Below, piece after piece: positions 15,444 to 22,270 of a stretch of 64,000 nt of DNA. Numbering within the stretch: the stretch's first letter is position 1; the number at the start of each line of letters is the position of its first letter. Source of the stretch: Streptomyces sedi (GTDB lineage Bacteria > Actinomycetota > Actinomycetes > Streptomycetales > Streptomycetaceae); assembly GCF_006335015.1 (NCBI RefSeq), contig NZ_VDGT01000001.1:641548-705547 (forward strand), read 5' to 3'. The translations under genes and the position numbers were made by a program. The notes under the pieces are model-generated. The model ran no database searches, was not told the origin of the DNA, and saw nothing but the letters and a program-made list of their open reading frames with translations.

Positions 15444-16694
15444 TCAGGCAGCAGTGTGCTCCTCCTCGTTCGCGGACACGGGGAGCACGACGGGCCGCAG
15501 GACGTCCTGGGCCTTGCGGAGTACGGCCTCCAGCTCACACGGCGCGTCCGCCACGGCGATGACGCAGCCATGTCCGGCGACCCGGCTGGTGGTCTCCGGA
15601 ACATGACCGCCCGGCGGGACGGAGATCTCGACGTCCGTGACTCCCGGCAGCGCCAGTGCCTCGCCCATCCCTTCGACCGTGACCAACGCGCCGGGGGGCA
15701 GGCGCAGTTGACGGAGACCGGCGAAACGTTCGCGGGTCCGGCCGGCGGGTTGGGGAAGACCGAGCGCGGCGGAGAGGGCCAGGGCTTCGAGGTCCGTTCC
15801 CTCGGCCAGCAGCAGCAGTTCGCTGAGCCGGTCCTCGCCCGGGTGGGCGTGGGACTCGACCAGTCGAGGCCCCGCCGAGGTCAGTATCACCTCGGTCTGT
15901 GAGGGGCCGCTGCGGTGGCCGGCGGTGTTGAGCGTGGCGACGACCAGCTGGTGGATCTGGCGGGTGGTGTCCCGGTCCAGCTCCGCCGGCAGGTCGTAGC
16001 CGGTCTCCCTGCCCTCCGGCACGCCGGAGGTGTACCGCCTGGAGATCACCAGGACGGTGTGCGTGCCGGCCAGGGAGTGGGCCACCACGCTGTACTCGGG
16101 TCCTTCCAGGAACTCCTCGACGATCAGCGCAGGTTCCGGCGGCAGCCCGGCGGCCAGGAACGCCGCGTCCGCGGCATCACGCAGCAGATGGACGTCCTGG
16201 CCGCCGAAGCCGGTGCGCGGCTTGGCCACGCACGGGAAGCCAACGCGCAGGGCGACGGCTTCCAGATGCGCGGCGCGGTCGCAGTGCTCGAACCGGACGG
16301 GGGCACCGGTGAGCTGATTGACCTTGCCGCGCAGGGCCGCCTTGTCCGTAAGGTACGCGACGGCCGCATGGGGGTTGCCAGGAAAGCGCAGGGCTTCGTT
16401 GGCCCGAGCCGCCGCGAGGGCGCTGGCCTCGGCGAAGCCGAAGACGGAGATCCTGGCGGGAACGTGGGCGAGGTGGCCGATCGACATCAGCAGCCGCGAG
16501 TGGTCGCGCCACTCCACGGTCATCGCGTCGTCGGCGGCCTCCACCGCCTCCCGGACCTCCGGGCTCGAAAGGTCGGGTGCGAGAACGAGCGTGGTGGCTC
16601 CGACCGCGTGGGCCGCCTCCACCACCGAGCGGCGTGGGCTGAGCAACACCGCCAGCGGTTTCGATGGCGTGGTCATGCCGGCCTCGCTGCTCAC
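15444..16694 (-). CDS. ATP-grasp carboxylate-amine ligase beside a small peptide gene
   Basis: 416-residue ATP-grasp enzyme of the L-amino-acid ligase/biotin-carboxylase-like type. It is expected to activate a carboxylate as acyl phosphate and join it to an amine. KAALRGKVNQLTGAPV begins the domain. GFPCVAKPRTGFGGQDV (near residue 150) is the ATP-binding lysine and glycine-rich loop. IVEEFLEGPEYSV is the hinge strand, and TEVILTSAGPRLVESHAHPG supplies the Mg-binding Glu and following residues. The GTG at 16694 has GGAGGG five bases upstream; ATG at 16676 is the alternative. It lies 22 bp after the peptide gene. It does not closely resemble the graspetide (microviridin-type) ligases I know, so the substrate may be a free amino acid or the peptide's carboxyl end. 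Confidence 0.8.
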   Translation of the reverse strand: MSSEAGMTTPSKPLAVLLSPRRSVVEAAHAVGATTLVLAPDLSSPEVREAVEAADDAMTVEWRDHSRLLMSIGHLAHVPARISVFGFAEASALAAARANEALRFPGNPHAAVAYLTDKAALRGKVNQLTGAPVRFEHCDRAAHLEAVALRVGFPCVAKPRTGFGGQDVHLLRDAADAAFLAAGLPPEPALIVEEFLEGPEYSVVAHSLAGTHTVLVISRRYTSGVPEGRETGYDLPAELDRDTTRQIHQLVVATLNTAGHRSGPSQTEVILTSAGPRLVESHAHPGEDRLSELLLLAEGTDLEALALSAALGLPQPAGRTRERFAGLRQLRLPPGALVTVEGMGEALALPGVTDVEISVPPGGHVPETTSRVAGHGCVIAVADAPCELEAVLRKAQDVLRPVVLPVSANEEEHTAA

Positions 16695-16716
16695 ACGAAC
16701 CCTCCGAGGACCCGGA

Positions 16717-16854
16717 TCAGGCCCAGATGTTCCCGGCCTGGGATGCTGCCTGGGTGGAACCGGACTCGACGGTGGAGCCCTGAGCTGCGGCTACTCCACC
16801 GGACACAGCCGCGACGACAAGGGCTGCGAAAAGGCTGAGAGCAAACTTCTTCAC
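16717..16854 (-). CDS. Small exported peptide (45 aa), candidate signal or modified-peptide precursor
   Basis: GTG start at 16854 with AGAGGGAA upstream. The first 24 residues form a textbook Sec signal: two lysines, a hydrophobic stretch (FALSLFAALVVAAV) and an Ala-x-Ala exit (GVAAA). Cleavage would release a 21-residue peptide rich in Ser, Thr, Gln and Gly, ending AGNIWA. There is no cysteine. Third-position G+C is only about 70%, below the neighbouring genes. It is first in an operon with the ATP-grasp and DUF1015 genes. No known family is recognised. It could be a secreted pheromone, a RiPP precursor whose leader happens to be hydrophobic, or a small secreted protein. The reading frame, ribosome site and context make it a convincing gene. 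Confidence 0.7.
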   Translation of the reverse strand: MKKFALSLFAALVVAAVSGGVAAAQGSTVESGSTQAASQAGNIWA

Positions 16855-16909
16855 GGGTTCCCTCTTCCGTGTCCACATAGACGAACATGAGTGGCATGCT
16901 GGCGCAATC

Positions 16910-16923
16910 ATGCTCACGAGCAT
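16910..16923. promoter_or_regulatory. Palindromic operator candidate between the peptide operon and the regulators
   Basis: ATGCTC-AC-GAGCAT is a perfect palindrome with a two-base centre in the 160-bp divergent intergenic region. It is 56 bp upstream of the peptide gene and 92 bp upstream of the first regulator. A consensus TTGACA for leftward transcription is at 16970-16965, but no good -10 accompanies it. The site is well placed to be bound by one of the adjacent regulators. Confidence 0.4.
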
Positions 16924-17014
16924 TCACGGAGAAGTCGATAGAGTCACTGTGGCATCATCTCGCCTGTCAAGTTGACGCCAAGGGGCTGGCCGACGTCGTT
17001 CGAGGAAGAAGAGC

Positions 17015-17998
17015 GTGCACGAATCCGGCGAAATAGACGCAGCAGCGACCCGAGTTTACCGGCTCCGCGTGATCCATCCCACAGATTCGGTGAGCCAGAT
17101 CGCGACGCGCGCCGGATTGGCCGAGGACGAGGTCATCGCCGCCGAGGAACGCCTCTTCACACTCGGCCTGTTGCGCACCTCACCGAGTGGCGGACGTGTG
17201 GCGATCTCGCCGGAGAGCGCGGCCGACGCGCTACTCGCCCCCCTCGAACAGGACATCCTGCAACGACGGATCGCCATGGCCGCCACCAGGGCGAGGCTGC
17301 ACGCGCTCTCCGGGGACTACCTGGAGGCCCGCTCGATGCGCTCGGCGAAGAGCAGCATCGAGGTGGTCGAGGGCATCGAGAACATCCGCGCCGTCATCGA
17401 CGACCTCGCCCGCACCTGCGTCAGCTCGTTGGACGCGCTGGTGCCGGGCGGCGGCCAGCCCGAGGGCGCGATCCGCGCGGCGACCCCGCTGGACCTGGAG
17501 ACGCTGGAGCGCGGCGTGAAGACGCGGATGCTCTTCCAGCACACCGCGCGCAAACACCGCGCCACCGTGGTCTACGCCGGCACCCTGATCGCCGCGGGCG
17601 CCCAGGTGCGCAGCGTCAGCGTGCTGCCCTCCCGGATGCTGATCTACGACGCCAGCTGCGCGGTGCTGCCGATCGACCCGCTGCACACGGCCGCCGGCGT
17701 GGCCCTGGTGCGGGCGCCGGCCGTGCTCAACTTCCTCCAGCAGCTCTTCGAGCACTACTGGGACCGCGCCATCGACTTCGCCGAGGAGGACCAGCGCTCC
17801 GGCAGCGAACCGACCGACGTCGAACGCGACGTGCTGATGCTGATGGCCGCCGGGAAGAAGGACGAGGCGATAGCCCACCAACTCGGCATGTCCCCGCGCT
17901 CGGTGAGCAGGATCGTGGCCAGGCTGATGGAACGCCTGGGCGCCGACAGCCGGTTCCAGGCGGGCGCGCGCGCCGCGCTGCACGGCTGGCTGTCCTGA
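17015..17998 (+). CDS. Transcriptional regulator, TrmB-like N-terminus and LuxR-type C-terminal HTH (paralogue 1)
   Basis: 327 residues with two predicted DNA-binding modules. A winged helix (about 10-75, DSVSQIATRAGLAEDEVIAAEERL) resembles TrmB-type regulators. A LuxR-type helix-turn-helix lies at about 265-325 (ERDVLMLMAAGKKDEAIAHQLGMSPRSVSRIVARL). The middle contains a phospholipase-D-like sensor core with HRATVVYAGTLIAAGAQVR and LIYDASCAVLPID. The GTG at 17015 has GAGGAAGAAGAG immediately upstream. It is divergent from the peptide operon and followed after 32 bp by a paralogue. No receiver domain is present, so activation is probably by ligand binding. Confidence 0.88.
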   Translation: MHESGEIDAAATRVYRLRVIHPTDSVSQIATRAGLAEDEVIAAEERLFTLGLLRTSPSGGRVAISPESAADALLAPLEQDILQRRIAMAATRARLHALSGDYLEARSMRSAKSSIEVVEGIENIRAVIDDLARTCVSSLDALVPGGGQPEGAIRAATPLDLETLERGVKTRMLFQHTARKHRATVVYAGTLIAAGAQVRSVSVLPSRMLIYDASCAVLPIDPLHTAAGVALVRAPAVLNFLQQLFEHYWDRAIDFAEEDQRSGSEPTDVERDVLMLMAAGKKDEAIAHQLGMSPRSVSRIVARLMERLGADSRFQAGARAALHGWLS

Positions 17999-18030
17999 CG
18001 GGCCGGAGTGGGAGGAGGGGACCGAGCACG

Positions 18031-19050
18031 ATGATCGACCACGAACCCGACGTGCTGGCCGACGGCGAGATCGACGCCACCACGGTGCGGATCTACCAGC
18101 TGCGGGTCGCCCATCCCACCGACCACGTCACCGAGTTGGCCGAACGTGCCGGCCTCACCGCCGACCAGGTGCGGGCGGCGGAGCGGCTGCTCTCCCGGCT
18201 CGGCCTGCTGCAACGCACCCCGGGCGGCGGCTGGGTGGCGATCAACCCGGAGAACGCGGCCGAGAGCCTGCTGGCCCCGATGGAGGGCGACATCCTGCGC
18301 CAGCGGGTGGCGATGGCCGCCACCAGGGAACGGCTGCACGCGCTCTCCGGCGACTATCTGGAGGCCCGCTCGCTGCGCTCCGCGAAGACCAGCATCGAGG
18401 CGGTCGAGGGCATCGAGAACATCCGCGCCGTCATCGACGACCTCGCCCGCACCTGCGTCAGCTCGTTGGACGCGCTGGTGCCGGGCGGCGGGCAGAGCGA
18501 GGCCGCGCTGTCGGCCGCGGCGCCGCTCGACCTGGAGCTGCTGAAGCGCGGGGTGCGGATCCGCTCCCTCTTCCAGCACGGGGCGCGGCGGCACCGGGCG
18601 ACCGCCCGCCACGTGAGCCGTATCACCGCCGCCGGGGCCCGGGTCCGCACGGCGGGGGTGCTCGCCTCCCGGATGCAGATCTACGACGGGGAGCTGGTGG
18701 TGGTGCCGCTCGACCCCGGCCACTCGGCAGCCGGCGTCGCGCTGGTCCGCGACCCCTCGGTGGTCGACTACGCCAGCCAGTTCTTCCAGCTCAGTTGGGA
18801 CGAGGGGCTGGACTTCGACGGCACGGGCGAGGAGGACGCGCCGGTCCCGGGGACGGCGCCGATCGGCCAGGAACGCGACGTGCTGCTGATGATGGCGGCC
18901 GGGCTCTCCAACGACGAGATCGCCGACCGGCTCGGCGTCTCCCCGCGCTCGGTCAGCCGGGTCGTGGCCAACCTGATGACCCGGCTGAACGCGACCAACC
19001 GCTTCCAGGCCGGCGTCGAGGCCGCCACCCAGGGCTGGCTCACCAGCTGA
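18031..19050 (+). CDS. Transcriptional regulator, TrmB-like N-terminus and LuxR-type C-terminal HTH (paralogue 2)
   Basis: 339 residues, collinear with the preceding gene and clearly a tandem duplicate. It has the same N-terminal winged helix (DHVTELAERAGLTADQVRAAERL), sensor core (HRATARHVSRITAAGARVR, MQIYDGELVVVPLD) and C-terminal LuxR helix-turn-helix (ERDVLLMMAAGLSNDEIADRLGVSPRSVSRVV). A 90-base block at 18402-18491 is identical to 17365-17454, encoding GIENIRAVIDDLARTC and neighbours, while flanks have diverged. The ATG at 18031 has GGAGGAGGGG upstream. It is co-transcribed with paralogue 1. Retaining both suggests distinct ligands or target sites, or heterodimer formation. Confidence 0.88.
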   Translation: MIDHEPDVLADGEIDATTVRIYQLRVAHPTDHVTELAERAGLTADQVRAAERLLSRLGLLQRTPGGGWVAINPENAAESLLAPMEGDILRQRVAMAATRERLHALSGDYLEARSLRSAKTSIEAVEGIENIRAVIDDLARTCVSSLDALVPGGGQSEAALSAAAPLDLELLKRGVRIRSLFQHGARRHRATARHVSRITAAGARVRTAGVLASRMQIYDGELVVVPLDPGHSAAGVALVRDPSVVDYASQFFQLSWDEGLDFDGTGEEDAPVPGTAPIGQERDVLLMMAAGLSNDEIADRLGVSPRSVSRVVANLMTRLNATNRFQAGVEAATQGWLTS

Positions 19051-19122
19051 GCGGCACGGGGGCCGGGGCGGGGACGGAGGCGGGGCCAGGGGCGCGGAAA
19101 CGTATCCGCGTCAGTAGCCGCG

Positions 19123-20997
19123 TCAGCGCCGTTCGAGGAAGTCGGCCGCCACCGGGCCCGCGTCCTGCCCGCCGGAACCGCCGTCCTCCAGCACCACGGC
19201 GAACGCCAGGTCCTCCTCGCCGAGATAGCCGATGATCCAGGCGTGGGTGGCGAGTTCGCCGTCCTCGTCCGTGAACTCGGCCGTGCCGGTCTTGCCGTGC
19301 GGCTCGCCCGGCACGTCGGCCAACGCCGACGCGGAGCCATCGGTCACGGTGTCCCGCATCAGCCCCTGGAGCGCCTGGAGCGTCTCCTCGGACAGCTCGG
19401 CCGTCGCCTCGTGCCGCCGCTCGACCGCGTCGGGCACCAGCACCGGCTGGTGGAATCCGCCGGCCGCCACCGTGCCGGCGACGGAGGCCATCGCCAGCGG
19501 GCTGGCCTGCACCTGGTGTTGGCCTATCAGCGAGGCGGCCAGCTCGTTCTCCTCCGCGGTCGGGGGCACCGAGCCGTCGAAGGTCGCCGCGCCCACCTCC
19601 CAGGTGGCCCCTATGCCGAACGCCTCGGCCGTCCGCCCCAGCGACTCGTGGTCGAAGCGGTCCAGGTTGCCTATGAACGCCGTGTTGCACGAGGCGGCGA
19701 AGGCGTCGTGCAACGTGGTGTCGTCGCCCAGCTCGAACTCGTCCTGGTTCTCGAAGCGCTGCCCGTTGACCGTGACATGGCGCGGGCACCCCAGCGGGTC
19801 CTCCACACCGACCCCGCTCTCCAGCAGATGCGCCGCGGTCAGCACCTTGAAGGTGGATCCCGGCGCCAACTGCCCCTCCAGGGAACGCGCGAAGCCGTCC
19901 ACCGGGGTGTCGGCCGCCGCCAGCACCTCGCCCGTGGAGGCCCGCAGCGCCACGATCGAACCGTCGCTTCCCGCCTCGGCCAGCGCCTCCTCGGCCGCCC
20001 GCTGGATGTCGGCGTCCAGCGTGGTGACGACCGGGCTGCCCGGCTCGCCCTCGCGCCGCTCCAGCGTGGCCACCGCCTCCCCCGACTCACGGTCCGCGAC
20101 CACCAGCTCGGCGCCCGGCGTGCCGGCCAGCACCTCCTGGTACCGCACCTGGAGTCCCGAGACGCCCTCCCCCGACTCCGGGTCGACCGCGCCCACGACG
20201 GCGCGCGCGGCGTGCGCCAACGTCCTTCCCTCCTCGGCGAACTGGAGCCCCGGCACGGAGACCAGCTCCTCGGCGTGCTCGGCGTAGACCTGGTCCCGCA
20301 GCGTGACCACCGGCACCGCCTGGTCCGGCTCGGCCTCGGCGACCCGCTCGGCGAGCGCCTCGACGTCTATCCCGGCGTCCAGCGCGTCCAGCGTCTCCCA
20401 GGCCAGCTCCTCGTCGGTCAGCTGGGCCGGCCATATGCTCACCGCCCAGACCCTGGCCGGGCCGGCGACCGTGGTCTCGTCGGCGGTGACGATCGGCGCG
20501 CGCTCCGGCCAGGAGACCGTGTTGACCAGGGTCTGCCCCTCGGACAACTCCGGGTGCAGCAGCGACGACTGCCAGCGCAGCCGCCACTCGTCGCCCGACC
20601 CGGGAACGGCGAGCGCGACGCTCTCCCAGGAGACCTCGCCGATCCCCGGCAGCGTGAAGTGGGCGGTGAACCCGACCGCCCGCGCGTCGTCGGGGGCGCC
20701 GTCCGGCTTGTCGACGGCGCCCGTGACCTCGAAGGAGACCTCCTCGGGCGCCGTGTTGTTCGCCACGGAGCCCAGCAGCGACTCGGCGGCGGCGGGGTCG
20801 TCGGTCCCGGCCGCGGCCTCGGCCAGCTCGCCGGCGGCCCAGGCGTCGAGGAAACGCTCGGTGGCCGCGCGCGCCCGCTCCTCGCCCCCGCCGTCCCCGC
20901 CGCCGCGCAGCAGCAGTACCGCGACCACGGCGAGGACCGTCACCAGCGCGGCGCCGCCGATGAGCGTGACCCGCTGATTACGCCAACTGTTCGCCAT
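19123..20997 (-). CDS. Class B penicillin-binding protein (D,D-transpeptidase) with MecA-like N-terminal domain
   Basis: 624-residue peptidoglycan transpeptidase anchored by one N-terminal helix (about 8-29). An NTF2-like/MecA N-terminal domain (about 40-165) precedes the PBP dimerisation domain and the transpeptidase domain. All three catalytic motifs are present: STFK with Ser381, SCN with Ser436, and KTGT with Lys569. The ATG at 20997 is used; an earlier in-frame start adds an unlikely ten residues. It stands alone, convergent with the regulator pair (72-bp gap). Many Streptomyces carry several such non-essential class B enzymes, so the partner SEDS protein cannot be named. Confidence 0.93.
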   Translation of the reverse strand: MANSWRNQRVTLIGGAALVTVLAVVAVLLLRGGGDGGGEERARAATERFLDAWAAGELAEAAAGTDDPAAAESLLGSVANNTAPEEVSFEVTGAVDKPDGAPDDARAVGFTAHFTLPGIGEVSWESVALAVPGSGDEWRLRWQSSLLHPELSEGQTLVNTVSWPERAPIVTADETTVAGPARVWAVSIWPAQLTDEELAWETLDALDAGIDVEALAERVAEAEPDQAVPVVTLRDQVYAEHAEELVSVPGLQFAEEGRTLAHAARAVVGAVDPESGEGVSGLQVRYQEVLAGTPGAELVVADRESGEAVATLERREGEPGSPVVTTLDADIQRAAEEALAEAGSDGSIVALRASTGEVLAAADTPVDGFARSLEGQLAPGSTFKVLTAAHLLESGVGVEDPLGCPRHVTVNGQRFENQDEFELGDDTTLHDAFAASCNTAFIGNLDRFDHESLGRTAEAFGIGATWEVGAATFDGSVPPTAEENELAASLIGQHQVQASPLAMASVAGTVAAGGFHQPVLVPDAVERRHEATAELSEETLQALQGLMRDTVTDGSASALADVPGEPHGKTGTAEFTDEDGELATHAWIIGYLGEEDLAFAVVLEDGGSGGQDAGPVAADFLERR

Positions 20998-21204
20998 GGT
21001 CGCGACCTTACCGGCCCACACCGACAAAAAGACGGGCTTACGCCCACAATCGGTGGCCCCCCGAGGAATCCCGGGCGCCGCGCGCCACGGCCGCCACGAG
21101 GGGCCGCCGGCACCTCACGCGAGCACCCCGCACCGGCGCGAGGACGCCACACACCCGCACCGCGATCGCGCCGCTGTCGCCCGCGGGCCCCGGGACAGCG
21201 AAAA

Positions 21205-21232
21205 GCCCCGGACCGGGAACCCGGTCCGGGGC
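21205..21232 (-). terminator. tmRNA terminator
   Basis: A 13-bp perfect stem GCCCCGGACCGGG / CCCGGTCCGGGGC with a two-base loop sits six bases past the tmRNA 3' end. On the minus strand it is followed by TTTTCGC, a typical intrinsic terminator. Confidence 0.85.
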
Positions 21233-21237
21233 AAACG

Positions 21238-21603
21238 TGGAGATGGCGGGAATCGAACCCGCGTCCAACGAAGTGGAAGGAGGGCTTCTCCGAGCGCAGT
21301 CCGCTGCGATTTTCTCGGCCCCGGAGATCACGCGGACAAGTCTCCGACGGGCTCAGTCACTGTGTGATGTCCCACACACCCCCGTGACCGGGGCGGGTGG
21401 TGAGTCCCCTAGCTGATGCCAGGACCCGGGACGGGAACTAGCCCGGGCTGACACCTCGCGGTCGCTGCTCAGGCAGCGAGGGCGAAGGAATCGCGCTTGG
21501 TATTGGCGATTATTTTTTTGCGGCATATGGTTAACGAGATCATTGCCGCTTCCTCGGCTCGCTTCCCCTGCTTCGACGTTCGCTGTCGAAACCGATCATC
21601 CCC
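21238..21603 (-). ncRNA. ssrA: Transfer-messenger RNA (tmRNA)
   Basis: About 366 bases. The 5' GGGGATG and 3' CATCTCC ends pair as the alanine-type acceptor stem, and GGTTCGATTCCCGCC is the T-arm. The 3' CCA is not encoded. The tag reading frame (21507-21469) starts at a GCC resume codon after AATAATC and encodes ANTKRDSFALAA, then TGA. Together with SmpB, encoded immediately upstream, it rescues stalled ribosomes and marks the broken product for proteolysis. The tag is shorter than the 16-residue ANTKRDSSQQAFALAA I recall for S. coelicolor. Confidence 0.96.
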
Positions 21604-21737
21604 ATGTTGAGTTGACAAACGGCCCGCCGCGGGTGTCCCCGACGGCCCGTGCCGTGCTCTGTCGTCCAGTATAGCGCGGCGCCCCGCGGTACGCCCGGTC
21701 GTTTCGGCCCCGCCGAGCGCTCGACCGGGCTCCCCGC

Positions 21738-22217
21738 TCAGCCGCGCTGCTTGCGGCGGGCCGCCGACATGACGCGCTCCGCCTCCCTGCGGTCCTGCTT
21801 CTCCCGCAGCGTCTGCCGCTTGTCGTACTCGCGCTTGCCCCTGGCCAGCGCTATCTCGACCTTGGCCCGCCCGTTGACGAAGTAGAGCTGGAGCGGCACC
21901 AGGGTGAGACCGCTCTCCTGGAGCTTGCCGATCAGCTTGTCGATCTCCGAGCGGTGCAGCAGCAGCTTGCGCTTGCGCCGCGCGCTGTGGTTGGTCCAGG
22001 TGCCCTGGGCGTACTCCGGAATGTGCACGTTGTGCAGATAGGCCTCGGCGCCGTCGATCTGGCCGAACCCGTCCACCAGCGAGGCGCGACCCGCGCGCAG
22101 CGACTTGACCTCGGTGCCCGTCAGCACCAGCCCACACTCGTACGTGTCGAGAATGAGGTAGTCGTGCCGGGCACGCTTGTTCTGCGCGATGAGCTTGCGT
22201 CCCTTTTCCTTAGCCAT
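21738..22217 (-). CDS. smpB: SsrA-binding protein SmpB
   Basis: 159 residues, the normal length. It binds the tRNA-like end of tmRNA and brings it to stalled ribosomes. The OB-fold signature begins [26 protein letters not shown]. The tail [23 protein letters not shown] is the basic C-terminal helix that enters the empty mRNA channel. A near-consensus -10 (TAGACT, 22232-22227) lies nine bases before the ATG, suggesting a very short leader. ssrA follows it on the same strand. Confidence 0.97.
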   Translation of the reverse strand: MAKEKGRKLIAQNKRARHDYLILDTYECGLVLTGTEVKSLRAGRASLVDGFGQIDGAEAYLHNVHIPEYAQGTWTNHSARRKRKLLLHRSEIDKLIGKLQESGLTLVPLQLYFVNGRAKVEIALARGKREYDKRQTLREKQDRREAERVMSAARRKQRG

Positions 22218-22226
22218 GACCAGCCA

Positions 22227-22232
22227 AGTCTA
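22227..22232 (-). promoter_or_regulatory. Candidate -10 element of smpB (near-leaderless)
   Basis: TAGACT read on the minus strand, nine bases before the smpB ATG; transcription would start within about three bases of the ATG. There is no clear -35. Confidence 0.4.
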
Positions 22233-22270
22233 CCCATCGGAGATCGTCGGGCCGAAGCGATATTCCGGGC

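Noticed and set aside
14429..15604. Extended N-terminus of the DUF1015 protein beginning at an ATG at 15604
   Set aside because: The first 50 residues are Arg/Ser/Pro-rich and lie entirely within the ATP-grasp gene; homology begins near 15450.
15444..16694. Graspetide (omega-ester peptide) assignment for the ATP-grasp enzyme
   Set aside because: The enzyme looks like L-amino-acid ligase/biotin-carboxylase-type ATP-grasp, not the MdnB/MdnC type, and the peptide lacks the usual Thr/Ser...Asp/Glu core motif.
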